Positions 50,509 through 60,534 are shown, counted from the first letter of the stretch. The stretch: 64,000 nt of DNA from Natronorubrum aibiense (GCF_009392895.1 NZ_CP045488.1:1736001-1800000); one strand, 5' to 3'. Notes: a model not told the origin generated them from the letters alone. Numbers and translations are program-made.

Positions 50509-51361
50509 CCCACTGGTTCGCGATCAGATCGACGTCGATAGCGTCATTTTGCTCGAGGGTGCCGTCGGCAGCGAGGCCAACGTCGAGTACTCGCGTCGGC
50601 TCTCGAAGAAACTCGAGACGGACTTTCGGAACTTACTGGGGGCGAGTACGGAACGGTTCGTGCTGGCGGACGTGTACGACTACGACGCCGCCTTCGAGCA
50701 GGCCTACGAACTCATCACCACGGAACTCGACGACGGAAACGAGGTCTGGGTCAACATCGCTGCGATGCCGCGAACCGTCAGTTTCGCCTTTGCGAACGCT
50801 GCCCACTCGCTGATGGTCGAACGTCAGGACGACCGCGAGCATATCCACACCTACTACACCGCCCCCGAGAAGTACCTCGAGACGGAACTCGCCGAGGAAC
50901 TGCGCGAGCAGATCACGCTGCTTGAGTCGTTTCGCGACGCGGGCGAGATCGACGACGAACGGATCGACGCTCGCCTCAAGAGCGCACAGGAGTTACTCGC
51001 TGAGTTCGACGAGCGCGGAACGACCATCGGCGCGAAGGAGATCGACGGCAAGCACATCGTCGAGCTCCCGGTGGCCTCGTTTTCGAACGTCAAACCCTTC
51101 GAGGAACTCATTCTCTACAAACTCGGCGAGGACGGCGAGTTCAACTCGGTCTCGGAACTCGCCGAAGCGCTCGCTCGCGAACTGAACGAGGAGTACACTG
51201 ACAGCTTTCGCTCGAAAGTCATCTACAACGTGGATCGGCTCGGCCCCGGCGGTAAAGGCTACATCGAACGCGAAGAACACGGGAAATCCTACCGAACGCG
51301 TCTTTCGCGCATCGGCGAGTTGTGGGTCCGGGCTCACTCCGATAGCGGCCTCGAGCAGTAA
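50459..51361 (+). CDS. CARF-like/winged-helix regulator (HFX_2341-type)
   Basis: A 300-residue protein. The N-terminal 140 residues form a Rossmann-like domain: MQTHIVPVGFDYDRL, a strand VDSVILLEG, and VWVNIAAMPRTVSFAFANAA, which occupies the place of the ligand loop in CARF domains such as that of Csa3. A helical spacer follows, and the C-terminal 90 residues are a winged helix (ILYKLGEDGEFNSVSELAEAL). I associate it with the haloarchaeal HFX_2341/DUF6293 family, from memory. It may sense a nucleotide and regulate transcription. Its first codons coincide with the element's attachment site, so its promoter is foreign although the coding sequence is complete. Confidence 0.75.
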   Translation: MQTHIVPVGFDYDRLIAPLVRDQIDVDSVILLEGAVGSEANVEYSRRLSKKLETDFRNLLGASTERFVLADVYDYDAAFEQAYELITTELDDGNEVWVNIAAMPRTVSFAFANAAHSLMVERQDDREHIHTYYTAPEKYLETELAEELREQITLLESFRDAGEIDDERIDARLKSAQELLAEFDERGTTIGAKEIDGKHIVELPVASFSNVKPFEELILYKLGEDGEFNSVSELAEALARELNEEYTDSFRSKVIYNVDRLGPGGKGYIEREEHGKSYRTRLSRIGELWVRAHSDSGLEQ

Positions 51362-51580
51362 CAGGTCGGAAGAACACGGTTTCTCACCTCGAGTTGCACG
51401 TATCGTCGCGTCGTCGACCTCTCGGTGGCCACGAGCCTCGTCGCCGAAAGGCTGTTAACTCCCGGGGAGACACACCAGAACTGACGATGCGGCCGTTGGA
51501 TCATACGGACTCCTGTACGTCGGTGCCGGTAACCGCGAACCGTCCTGCGGTTGCGCCGAGGCACCGTACAGCGGGCCGTC

Positions 51581-52639
51581 TCACTCGAAGTGGATGAGCG
51601 GCTTGATGATCCCGTCTTCTTTCTTGTCCATCATCTCGAAGGCTTCCTCGATCTCGTCGAACTCGAACTCGTGGGTCGTCATCTCGGTCGGATCGACCCG
51701 GTCGTTCTCCAGCAGTCGCAGCAGTCGTTCGATACGGAGCCGGCCGCCGGGACAGAGATCGGTGACGATGTCGATCTCGGCCATCCCGACGCCCCACTCT
51801 TCTCGAGGGATGTGACGGAACTCGCCCTCCCCGTGGTAGCCGACATTCGAGACGGTCCCGCCAGGCTTGACGGCCTTGATGCAGTCCTGAAAGGTCTGAT
51901 CGGTGCCGAGCGCTTCGATGGCGGCGTCGACGCCCTCGTCGTCGGTGTGGTCCATGATCGCCTCAATCGGATCGACCTCCTGGAAGTCGACGACGTGGTC
52001 AGCACCGTAGGTTCGGGCGATTTCCTGACGCTTGTCGACCGTCTCGACGGCGATGATCTCGCCAGCGCCCTGTAACTCGGCCCCCTTCGTCGCCATCAGC
52101 CCGACCGGTCCCTGGGCGAAGACGGCGACGGTTCCACCGACCGGAATGTCGGCGTTTTCGGCCGCGGCGAACCCGGTCGACATCATGTCCGTCGTGTACA
52201 GTGCCTCGTGATCGCTGACGTCGTCTGGAATGTGTGCCAGGTTCCCGTCGGCGTCGTTGACGTGGGCGTACTCAGCGAACGTCCCGTCTTTGACGTTTGC
52301 GAACTTCCAGCCGCCAAGCGCCCCGTTCGACTGCGAGGAATGGCCGTCCTGTGCGGCTTTCGAATTCCAGTCGGGCGTGATCGCGCCAACAGCGACGCGG
52401 TCGCCGGACTCGAAGTCGCTCACCGAGTCGCCGACCTCCTCGACGACGCCAACAACCTCGTGGCCCAGCGTGAGGTTCTCGCGATCACCGATCGCCCCGT
52501 GGACGGTGTGGCAGTCCGAGGTGCAGATCAGCCCCTTCGTTGGCTTGAGGATCGCATCCGCCGGTCCCGGTTCCGGCGGCTCCTTCTCTGTAATTCTCGT
52601 CTCGCCGATCCCATCCATGACAAATGCTTTCATGCTCAT
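51581..52639 (-). CDS. zinc-dependent NAD(P) alcohol dehydrogenase, secondary-alcohol type
   Basis: A 352-residue medium-chain dehydrogenase. The catalytic zinc ligands are in CTSDCHTVHG (Cys), GHEVVG (His-Glu) and TTDMMSTGF (Asp). The structural-zinc lobe lacks its four cysteines. The nucleotide-binding loop is AQGPVGLMA. The pattern TPDWNS...NGALGGWKFANVKDG matches the Clostridium/Thermoanaerobacter NADP-dependent secondary alcohol dehydrogenases, so oxidation of 2-propanol-type alcohols or reduction of ketones is a fair prediction. In place of the GxGxxG turn it has AQGPVG, so cofactor choice is uncertain. Same strand as the RND transporter upstream. Confidence 0.88.
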   Translation of the reverse strand: MSMKAFVMDGIGETRITEKEPPEPGPADAILKPTKGLICTSDCHTVHGAIGDRENLTLGHEVVGVVEEVGDSVSDFESGDRVAVGAITPDWNSKAAQDGHSSQSNGALGGWKFANVKDGTFAEYAHVNDADGNLAHIPDDVSDHEALYTTDMMSTGFAAAENADIPVGGTVAVFAQGPVGLMATKGAELQGAGEIIAVETVDKRQEIARTYGADHVVDFQEVDPIEAIMDHTDDEGVDAAIEALGTDQTFQDCIKAVKPGGTVSNVGYHGEGEFRHIPREEWGVGMAEIDIVTDLCPGGRLRIERLLRLLENDRVDPTEMTTHEFEFDEIEEAFEMMDKKEDGIIKPLIHFE

Positions 52640-52691
52640 TGTGTGCTATCTCGCGACACCGCCGACCAGCAAAAAGGTTTCAGCGACTGAT

Positions 52692-52797
52692 ACTGCCGGA
52701 CAAAACTAGTCACACACCGACCGTACGCGAATGATCGTCGCCTTCGGCGACGTACCGTGAGACGCGATCGGGCGTTTACTGACTGTTGTCCGGCAGT
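52692..52797. repeat. 12-bp inverted repeat across the RND-ADH gap
   Basis: The arms actgccggacaa (52692-52703) and ttgtccggcagt (52786-52797) are perfect complements separated by 82 bases. The right arm ends five bases before the transporter stop codon. Next to both arms is the related 8-mer agtcacac/gtgtgact. The pair nearly fills the gap between two tandem genes. Confidence 0.45.
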
Positions 52798-52802
52798 GTG
52801 AC

Positions 52803-55424
52803 TCACGCACCAACGCGCTCGAGCACCCGTTCACGAAGCACGAGCAGACACGGGAGGACGGTGAGACAAGCGATGAACGCGAAGATGATGCTCAGGCCCG
52901 TCACCAGCCCGAAGCGTTGCAGCGGCGGCGCGAGCGCCAGCGCGAGGACGCCGAAGCCGGCTGCCGTCGTCGCCGCGCTGCCGAGCAACGCGCCGCCGGT
53001 GCCGGTAATCGTCGCCGCCAGCGCGTCCTCGAGCGAGTCCCGTTCGTCCCGTTCGGCGACGAATCGTTCCCCGACGTGGATGCTGTAGTCCACGCCGAGT
53101 CCGATCGCGAGGCTCGTAATCACTGCCGTCTCGCTGTTGAAGGGGAGATCCAGCAGCGCCATCGTCCCGAGAAGCCACGCGAGCGCGGCGACGACCGGCG
53201 CGAGCGTGACCACGCCGAGCGAGAGCGCCCGGTGGCGGACCCAGTAGAGGGCCGTCAGGAAGACCAGGATGACCACCAGCGTGACGACAAACGCCTGCAC
53301 GAGCGTCTCGAGCAGGGCATCCTGAACGACGGCCGTCGTTACGGGCCCGCCCGTCGCGACTGCCGTGACGACGCCGCTGTCACTGATCGCGGCCGCCACG
53401 TCGCGGGTATCGTCGGCGACGGTCTGTGCCGGCGCGTCGCTCTGGACGTTGACGAGCAGCCGTGCGGATTCGTACGTACCGTCGTCGGTCCGGTAGAGGA
53501 CCTCCGACGCGCGGTCCGGATCGACCTCGAACAGCACGTCGTAGAGGCCGGGGACGTCTTCGTCCGGCAGCCCGTCATTGTTCGTATCACGCGCCTCGAC
53601 CGCGGCGGCGACGGTTTCGTTCTCGCTTGCGAGTTCGCGGATCACCGCGGGCGGGCCGTCGATCGCAGCCTGCCCGTTTGGTCGAACGACGATCGTGCCG
53701 TCGCCGTCGACGCCCGCGATCGCGTCGTCCATCGCGACGAGCGCCTCCGGATCGGTGACGTCGCCGCTATCACCGCGTATCAGAACCTGTGTCCGACTGT
53801 TCTCGCCGCGGTCGGCGAAGTTCGCGCCGAGGTACGCGGCGTCGTCGCTGATCGTGTAGGTTCCCGGCGCGAGCGGTCCGGGGAGGGATTTCGCCCACTC
53901 GGGAGCGTCCTCGGGGAGGAAATCAGCCTGATTGAACTCCGTATCGATTCCCGTCGCCCCGTAGGCCCCGCCGGCAGCCAAGAGGAGCGCGACGATCACG
54001 ATCACAACCGGTGCGCGACGAGCTAACGTGACGAACTTCGAGAGCACGCGGTTGACGACGCTGGTCCCCGTTCCGAACGGCGGTTTCGCTCGATTGCGGC
54101 CGAACCGTGTCTCGAGGACGTCGTCGACCAGCACCTTGAGCGCGGGCACGAAGACGGCGAAGGCGACGAACGTCGCGAGAATGCCGCCGGCGCTCAAGAT
54201 CGCGAAGTCCTGAATCGCCGGAAGCGGACTGACGACGTTCGAGAGGAAGCCGACACCGGTCGAGACGGTCGCCGCCGCGAGCGCGAGCACGACGCCCGCG
54301 AGCCCCATCGTCATGCCGGCTTTCGTTCCCAGTGCTGGCGCGTCGACGTCGGCCTCGAGACTGGTCGCCGTGCCGCCGTCGCTCGTCGCGTGGCCACCGG
54401 CTGAGATCTCGAGTTCGCTAGCTCTGGCCTCGCGATAGCGCATCACGACGTGGAGTGCGTAGTCGATACTCAGCCCTATCAGTAAGAAGGGGACGGCGAT
54501 CAGCAACTGACTCGAGGGGATCTCGAGCCAGCCCTGGATGCCGGCGAGCCACGCCATCACGATCCCGATCCCGAGCAGGCCGATGAGGACGTCGACGACG
54601 TCCCGGTACGTGATCGCGAGCACGCCGAGGACGAGCACGAGCGCAACGGGTGTGATGATCGCGAAGCTGTCGCCGACCGCGCTCGACGACGCCGCGTCGG
54701 TGATCCCCTGCCCGAAGACGAACGCGTCGTCGAACCGCTCGTCGACGAGATCAGCGATCTCGACTTGCGCGTCGTAGGCTGCCTGCGGGTCCTCGTCGGG
54801 GCCGCTGTCGTCGACCTGGAAGATGAAGGTGATCCGTGACTCGGCTTCGGTCGAGCCCGGTTCGTAGCTCGTCGGCAGGAACTCGTAGGCGTCCTCGCCG
54901 CCCTGTTCGGCGTCGGGATCGAGGACCCGCTCGAGCAGCGCCTCGACTTCAGCGTCGTCCCGTGCTTCGAGCGCTGCGATCTGTTCCTCGAGCGTCGGTT
55001 CGCTCGTCTCCGGCGGCCCCTCGGCCGCCGCTCGATCCTCGAACACCGCAGCCGTTCCGACGATGTTCTCGAGACCGACGAAGCCCTCGTCCTCGAACGT
55101 CGCGTTCAACTCGTCGTCCTCACGGATCTCCTGTTGAAGGCGCAACCCCTCGAGTAACGACTCGCGCGTGAGAACGTCCCCGCCTTCGTCGCGGACGACG
55201 AGTTGGGCGACGACCCCGTCGTCGGTGCCGTAGGTCGCATCGATCTCCTCGAGAGCTGCGGTCTCTTCGGAGTCGGTCTCGAACTGGCCGATCTCGCCGT
55301 CTTCGCTCTCACCGATCGCCGCGCCGCCGGCGACGACGCCGGTGAGCAACAAGACGAGCACGACGACGAGGCGACTGTGCGAGACGATCGCGTCGGCGTA
55401 TCGGGCTGCAATGGAGCCGCTCAT
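52803..55424 (-). CDS. RND/MMPL-family membrane transporter
   Basis: An 873-residue polytopic protein from ATG 55424; ATG 55484 would add 20 residues. It has the duplicated RND layout: one helix, a large extracellular loop (about 50-215), five or six helices, a second helix plus loop (about 470-680), then five or six helices. The GLSIDYALHVVMRYREA and GLGVDYSIHVGERF segments, one in each half, are the family's signature region with the proton-relay Asp. It resembles haloarchaeal MMPL/HpnN-type proteins, which may export lipids or hydrophobic compounds. No periplasmic partner is adjacent, as expected in archaea. Confidence 0.88.
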   Translation of the reverse strand: MSGSIAARYADAIVSHSRLVVVLVLLLTGVVAGGAAIGESEDGEIGQFETDSEETAALEEIDATYGTDDGVVAQLVVRDEGGDVLTRESLLEGLRLQQEIREDDELNATFEDEGFVGLENIVGTAAVFEDRAAAEGPPETSEPTLEEQIAALEARDDAEVEALLERVLDPDAEQGGEDAYEFLPTSYEPGSTEAESRITFIFQVDDSGPDEDPQAAYDAQVEIADLVDERFDDAFVFGQGITDAASSSAVGDSFAIITPVALVLVLGVLAITYRDVVDVLIGLLGIGIVMAWLAGIQGWLEIPSSQLLIAVPFLLIGLSIDYALHVVMRYREARASELEISAGGHATSDGGTATSLEADVDAPALGTKAGMTMGLAGVVLALAAATVSTGVGFLSNVVSPLPAIQDFAILSAGGILATFVAFAVFVPALKVLVDDVLETRFGRNRAKPPFGTGTSVVNRVLSKFVTLARRAPVVIVIVALLLAAGGAYGATGIDTEFNQADFLPEDAPEWAKSLPGPLAPGTYTISDDAAYLGANFADRGENSRTQVLIRGDSGDVTDPEALVAMDDAIAGVDGDGTIVVRPNGQAAIDGPPAVIRELASENETVAAAVEARDTNNDGLPDEDVPGLYDVLFEVDPDRASEVLYRTDDGTYESARLLVNVQSDAPAQTVADDTRDVAAAISDSGVVTAVATGGPVTTAVVQDALLETLVQAFVVTLVVILVFLTALYWVRHRALSLGVVTLAPVVAALAWLLGTMALLDLPFNSETAVITSLAIGLGVDYSIHVGERFVAERDERDSLEDALAATITGTGGALLGSAATTAAGFGVLALALAPPLQRFGLVTGLSIIFAFIACLTVLPCLLVLRERVLERVGA

Positions 55425-55528
55425 CTCCCACCTCGTCGATCGGGAACCTGGGTCATTGCCACCCATTCGAACCGGGAGAGTCATAGCAGTTCGGATAGTA
55501 TCCGATGTCGTATAATCGGTATTCGATT

Positions 55529-56194
55529 ATGAACACTGAAATTGATCGCGAACGCGGCGTGTTGAGCCCCGCGGATCGGGCCTACCTGCTCGGCGACCGG
55601 GAGATGAGCCACGAGCAGTCAAAACGCAACGCGGAGGCACGCATCCGTCGCCGGATTCACGCGGCGATGCTCGATTTCGACCTCCTCTTGCACACGCTCC
55701 CCGAGAAGGATCGCAAACAGCTCTTCGAGCGGACGACGACCGACGAGGCGTTTCTCGACGGCCTTCGGGCAACCGTCGCCTTCCTCTATCTCGGCACGGA
55801 AAAATACGGCGTCGACTTCGAGGATGTCATAGAGCCTGCGATCCGAAGCTCGGAGGAGTATCTCGCCGCGACCGACCGCGCAGCGAACGTCTCGGTCGAC
55901 GTCACCTTCGACGTCGAAACGACCGTCGAATCCTCGCTCGAGGGGGTCGCCGCGCGGCTGGACGCCGGCGACCCGGTGACGCCCAGAGAGCTGTTTTCCC
56001 TCGTTATGCACGGCGAGTACGACACGCGCGACCACGAACGAATCCGACTCGTCGGCACCGACGACGAGCAGACGGCCGACGGCTTTCTCGAGCGATTGGC
56101 GTCGTATCTCGGCGGCGACCTTGAACAGGTCAGCGACTCGCGGGCAGTGATTCGACTCGACGAGACGACCGCAAATGAAGACGACGGCTGCTGA
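55529..56194 (+). CDS. conserved haloarchaeal hypothetical protein
   Basis: A 221-residue soluble acidic protein, largely helical in its first half (LSPADRAYLLGDREMSHEQSKRNAEARIRRRI...) and mixed in the second. The opening strings resemble a haloarchaeal family seen in many genomes; function unknown. It starts at ATG 55529, preferred over an ATG 24 bases upstream (55505). Divergent from the RND transporter, with a short shared promoter gap. Confidence 0.6.
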   Translation: MNTEIDRERGVLSPADRAYLLGDREMSHEQSKRNAEARIRRRIHAAMLDFDLLLHTLPEKDRKQLFERTTTDEAFLDGLRATVAFLYLGTEKYGVDFEDVIEPAIRSSEEYLAATDRAANVSVDVTFDVETTVESSLEGVAARLDAGDPVTPRELFSLVMHGEYDTRDHERIRLVGTDDEQTADGFLERLASYLGGDLEQVSDSRAVIRLDETTANEDDGC

Positions 56195-56469
56195 AACGAT
56201 CGTAGACGAGGACGACGAAACACCTAACACCGTGCCCGGCGCTACGTTCAGCCATGTCCGACGCCGTCGCGGTCGCGACTGATGGGTTCGACGGGCCGTG
56301 TCACGCCGTTTTCGTAGGGGCGGCCTAGCCCCACATTTCCAACCCCGTTTCGACGGATGTATTGTCGGCGACCAGCATTCACCGAGCAACGACCGGTATC
56401 ACCAATGAACGAGCGCAATTTCAACGCCACGACGACGCACCGACGACGCCCGCTTCGGGCGGTGAGAGC

Positions 56470-59133
56470 ATGAGCATGGACGACCCCGAACAGGACGTCG
56501 AACCGACGCTCGAGGGCGGCTACGATCCCGAGAGTGTCGAAACGCGCTGGCAACAGCGCTGGGTTGACGAGGAGACCTACGCCTACGGCGGCGAGCCGGG
56601 CCAGGACCCGAACACGACCTACGCGATCGACACCCCGCCGCCGACGGTCTCGGGCAGCCTGCACATGGGCCACCTTTATGGCTCGACGTTGCAGGACTTC
56701 GCCGCTCGCTTCCAGCGGATGGCCGACGGCGACGTCCTCTTTCCCTTCGGCTACGACGACAACGGGATCGCGAGCGAACGCCTGACCGAGAAGGAACTCG
56801 ACATTCGCCATCAGGATTACGAGCGCCGGGAGTTCCAAGAGCTTTGTCGCGAGGTCTGTACGGAGTACGAAGCCGAGTTCACCGACAAGATGCAGTCACT
56901 CGGTACCTCGATCGACTGGTCACACACCTACAAGACGATCGAACCACGCGTCCAGCGCATCTCGCAGCTTTCGTTCCTCGATCTCTACGAGAAGGGCCGC
57001 GAGTACCGGAAGAAAGCGCCGGCGATCTGGTGTCCCGAATGTGAGACGGCGATCTCGCAGGTCGAGACCGAAGACGACGAGCGCCACGCCCACTTCAACG
57101 ACATCGCGTTCGAAATCGCCAGCGACGGCACGGACCGCGAGGAGTTCGTCATCTCGACGACTCGCCCGGAACTCATCCCGGCGTGTGTCTCCGTCTTCGT
57201 CCACCCCGACGACGAGGCCAACGCCGATTTGATCGGCGAAACCGCTCGCGTCCCGATCTTCGGCCACGAGGTGCCGGTCATCGAGGACGAGCGCGTCGAC
57301 ATGGAGAAAGGCAGCGGGATCGTCATGTGCTGTACCTTCGGCGACCAGAAGGACATCGAGTGGTACCAGGCTCACGACCTGCCTCTGCGGGTCGCCATCG
57401 ACGAGACGGCGACGATGACCGACCTCGCCGGCGACTACGAAGGGCTCTCGACCGAGGACGCTCGCGAGGCCATCGTCGAAGATCTCGATGACGCGGGCTC
57501 CCTTCGCGACCGACGCGAGATCGTCCACGACGTCGGCGTCCACGAACGCTGTGACACGCCCGTCGAGTACCGCGTCTCCAAGCAGTGGTACGTCGAAATT
57601 CTCGATCACAAAGACGAGTACCTCGAGGCCGGCCAGGAGATGGACTGGTACCCCGAGAAGATGTTTACCCGGTATCGTCACTGGATCGAGGGCTTAGAGT
57701 GGGACTGGCTGATCTCCCGCCAGCGTGACTCGGGCATTCCGTTCCCGGTCTGGTACTGCGAGGACTGTGACAACGCGATCATGGCCGAGAAGGAAGCCCT
57801 CCCGGTCGATCCGCTCTCCGACGACCCACCCGTCGACAGCTGTCCCGAGTGCGGTCACGACGCCTTCGAGCCCGAAGAGGACGTCTTCGACACGTGGGCG
57901 ACTTCCTCGCTGACCCCGCTGATCAACGCCGGCTGGGACTGGGACGCCGACGCCGAGACGTTCACGATGGATAACCCCGAACTCTACCCGTTCGACCTGC
58001 GCCCACAGGGCCACGACATCATCTCCTTCTGGCTGTTCCACACCATCGTCAAGTGTTACGAACACACCGGCGAGGTGCCGTTCGACGCGACGATGATCAA
58101 CGGTCACGTGCTCGACGAGAACCGCGAGAAGATGTCCAAATCGCGGGGCAACGTCGTCGAGCCCGACGCAGTGCTCGCGGAGTACCCCGTCGACGCCGTG
58201 CGCTTCTGGGCCGCAAGCGCCGCCGTCGGCGACGACTTCCCGTATCAAGAGAAGGACCTGACCGCGGGCGAAAAGCTCCTGCGCAAGCTCTGGAACGCCT
58301 CGAAACTCGTCGACACGCTCGCTCCCCGCGACCCCGACGAGCCCGAGACGCTCGAGGCGATCGACCGCTGGCTGCTCGCGGAACTCGACGACGCCGTCGA
58401 GGATCTCACAGCCCACCTCGAGGCCTACGAGTTCGCCAAGGCTCGCGACCGCCTGCGGACGTTCTTCTGGAACACCTTCTGTGACGACTACTTAGAGATC
58501 GCCAAGACTCGCGAGGACGAGCCATCGACGCAGTACGCGCTGCGGACGGCCCACCGGACCTTCCTCGAGTTGTGGGCCCCGTTCCTACCCCACGCGACCG
58601 AGGAAATCTGGCAGGCGGTGTATGCAACGGACACGGCGGACCTCGAGAGCATCCACACCCGCGAGTGGCCCGCCCCGCAAGGGTATGAGGCCGACCTTGA
58701 GGCCGGCGAAACCGCGATGGAGGTCATCTCGGCGCTGCGACGCTACAAGAGCGAGAACCAGCTACCGCTGAACGCCGACCTCGAGTCGGTGTCGGTCTAC
58801 GGTCCGATCGGGGGCTTCGAGGACGCCATTCAGCACGTGATGCACGTCCAGGAACTGTCGGTCCTCGAGGACGAACCCGAGGTGACAACCGAGGTCGCGT
58901 CGATCGACCTTGATTACTCGACGCTCGGGCCGAAGTTCGGTTCGAAAGTGGGCGAGATCGACGCCGGAATCGACAGCGGCGAGTACGAGATCGACGACGA
59001 TGCTGGCGTCCTTCGCGTCGCCGGCGAGGAGCTCAAGGACGACTTATTCGAGGTTTCCCTCGAGCGAACGTACTCCGGCGAAGGCGAGATGATTGAAACC
59101 GAGTCGGCGGTCGTCATCCTGCAACACGACTGA
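56470..59133 (+). CDS. valS: valyl-tRNA synthetase
   Basis: An 887-residue class I synthetase that charges tRNA-Val. The HIGH-type motif is HMGH (in PPPTVSGSLHMGHLYGST) and the KMSKS motif is intact. The editing domain (about 190-350), the zinc-knuckle cysteines (CPEC, CEDC/CPEC pairs) and the anticodon-binding domain are in place. The C-terminal coiled coil of bacterial ValS is lacking, as is usual in archaea. ATG 56470 and ATG 56476 are both possible. The 275 bases upstream hold no gene I can support. Confidence 0.95.
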   Translation: MSMDDPEQDVEPTLEGGYDPESVETRWQQRWVDEETYAYGGEPGQDPNTTYAIDTPPPTVSGSLHMGHLYGSTLQDFAARFQRMADGDVLFPFGYDDNGIASERLTEKELDIRHQDYERREFQELCREVCTEYEAEFTDKMQSLGTSIDWSHTYKTIEPRVQRISQLSFLDLYEKGREYRKKAPAIWCPECETAISQVETEDDERHAHFNDIAFEIASDGTDREEFVISTTRPELIPACVSVFVHPDDEANADLIGETARVPIFGHEVPVIEDERVDMEKGSGIVMCCTFGDQKDIEWYQAHDLPLRVAIDETATMTDLAGDYEGLSTEDAREAIVEDLDDAGSLRDRREIVHDVGVHERCDTPVEYRVSKQWYVEILDHKDEYLEAGQEMDWYPEKMFTRYRHWIEGLEWDWLISRQRDSGIPFPVWYCEDCDNAIMAEKEALPVDPLSDDPPVDSCPECGHDAFEPEEDVFDTWATSSLTPLINAGWDWDADAETFTMDNPELYPFDLRPQGHDIISFWLFHTIVKCYEHTGEVPFDATMINGHVLDENREKMSKSRGNVVEPDAVLAEYPVDAVRFWAASAAVGDDFPYQEKDLTAGEKLLRKLWNASKLVDTLAPRDPDEPETLEAIDRWLLAELDDAVEDLTAHLEAYEFAKARDRLRTFFWNTFCDDYLEIAKTREDEPSTQYALRTAHRTFLELWAPFLPHATEEIWQAVYATDTADLESIHTREWPAPQGYEADLEAGETAMEVISALRRYKSENQLPLNADLESVSVYGPIGGFEDAIQHVMHVQELSVLEDEPEVTTEVASIDLDYSTLGPKFGSKVGEIDAGIDSGEYEIDDDAGVLRVAGEELKDDLFEVSLERTYSGEGEMIETESAVVILQHD

Positions 59134-59372
59134 TCTGCAGGTCCTCGACTCGAGTCCGACTCACCATCCGAGGCCGCCGGTCGATCTCCCGTTCTGACAC
59201 GCGACGGTATCGATTCTATCATCGCCGGGTAGCGTCACTCTCGAACGAATTTTGTTTCGGTCACGTTGGAAAAAAGCTATAATGAGCGTCGCGAACTATC
59301 TGCTGTGCTCTGCTGAAGTCGCGTCGAGTCGAATCTGTCGCTTGCCGTCGCGTAAGCCGAGTACAGAGCACT

Positions 59373-59729
59373 ATGAATACCGATACCACAAACGTCGAAC
59401 ACGCCGATACTGACGCCAGCCTGCCCTCGAATACGGTGTTCGAACTGTTACTCGAGGACCGACGTCGGTACACATTGTACTACCTGTCCCGGAAAGTCGG
59501 CACGGTGACGCTGGACGACGTCGTTGATCGACTCGCCCATCGAGAAGGAACGCCGACACGCGACCGACGCGAGGAGATCCGCCTCGAGTTTCATCACAAC
59601 CACCTCCCGAAACTGACCGAATCGGACGTGGTGGCGTACGATCCCGACGCCGAAACGATCGAACGGAAGCCGGCGGCCCGCGCGCTCGATTCCTATCTCG
59701 AACTCGCGTTCGTCGACGACCTGCGTTAG
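59373..59729 (+). CDS. small winged-helix protein (DUF7344-like)
   Basis: A 118-residue protein with a winged-helix fold: VFELLLEDRRRYTLYYLSRK, a middle helix DDVVDRLAHRE, and RLEFHHNHLPKLTESDVVAYD. This is the pattern of a large haloarchaeal family (DUF7344 by memory) of presumed transcription factors. Its stop codon overlaps the stop of the convergent membrane-protein gene by 4 bases. Confidence 0.75.
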   Translation: MNTDTTNVEHADTDASLPSNTVFELLLEDRRRYTLYYLSRKVGTVTLDDVVDRLAHREGTPTRDRREEIRLEFHHNHLPKLTESDVVAYDPDAETIERKPAARALDSYLELAFVDDLR

Positions 59730-60418
59730 GTGCGGTGGTCAGACGTTGCTTCGCACTTTTTGACTCGTGTTGCCAGTGCGAGAAAGAGCGCTAGCAGGAC
59801 GAACATCACTTCGCCCGCGGCGACGACGCCGAGTGCGTCCGCACCGAGAAACATTGGTGTCTCGCGTGCGACGGGGATAATGGTGTGGTGTGGCTCGCCG
59901 ACGATCGGAATGAAGTAGTCAACGACCAGATTGCTGGCGTACCAGACGGCGGCGACGGCAACCCCCCAGACCGGGAAGCCGCTGATCCGATGGAGGACGA
60001 ACGCCTGTACGACCATCGCGAGATGACTCCAGAAGAGGAACTGGTACATCAACGGATGCAGGTACGAGTACGCGTCGGCGAACGCGAGCAGCGTGTACGG
60101 CGTCCATAACCCGAGGACGATGTTTCCGAAAAACGCGAGCGACGTCAGCCACGGCTGTTCGTACCCGAGTTTCCAGCAGGCGATCGCCAGCGCGATAAAC
60201 AACGTCGCCATCGGGCTGTCGGGCACCCACGGCCACATGACGGTCGCGGTTTCGGTGAACTGCCCGGCGTAGTACCAGAACCCAAACGCCGTCCCCACGA
60301 GGTTGATCGCGACGATGAGCCACGCGAATCGCAATCCGAGGTTTTCGATCGTCTTGGGCACGGGTGCGAGATACGTCGGCAGTGGGTCCCGGTCGGGCAA
60401 CCCGGTCGTCGCAGACAT
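59726..60418 (-). CDS. DUF1405-like integral membrane protein
   Basis: A 230-residue protein with about six transmembrane helices, beginning MSATTGLPDRDPLPTY at ATG 60418. Conserved-looking polar residues are in WYYAGQF, WVPDSPMATLF and YLHPLMYQFLFW. It matches the DUF1405 type, function unknown. The frame is open upstream to 60700, but that part overlies the next gene and is Arg-rich shadow sequence. Confidence 0.75.
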   Translation of the reverse strand: MSATTGLPDRDPLPTYLAPVPKTIENLGLRFAWLIVAINLVGTAFGFWYYAGQFTETATVMWPWVPDSPMATLFIALAIACWKLGYEQPWLTSLAFFGNIVLGLWTPYTLLAFADAYSYLHPLMYQFLFWSHLAMVVQAFVLHRISGFPVWGVAVAAVWYASNLVVDYFIPIVGEPHHTIIPVARETPMFLGADALGVVAAGEVMFVLLALFLALATRVKKCEATSDHRT

Positions 60419-60503
60419 CGTTTCGTCCGGCGTGACGAACGACACCTGCAAAACAGTAGCGGTTATCTCGCCGCCGCGCTCAGAACTCGCCTCGAGTGCC
60501 TCG

Positions 60504-60511
60504 GATATATC
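60504..60511 (+). promoter_or_regulatory. TATA box of the ADC-like gene
   Basis: The sequence gatatatc lies 24-31 bases upstream of ATG 60535. It supports this start and a leaderless transcript. Confidence 0.45.
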
Positions 60512-60534
60512 CACTGTCACGCCCTTGTCGGCAT

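Noticed and set aside
56255-56329. Short frame starting MSDAVAVATDGFDGPCHAVF upstream of valS
   Set aside because: Only 24 codons, ending in a TAG before valS, with no domain; a regulatory leader is conceivable but nothing supports it.
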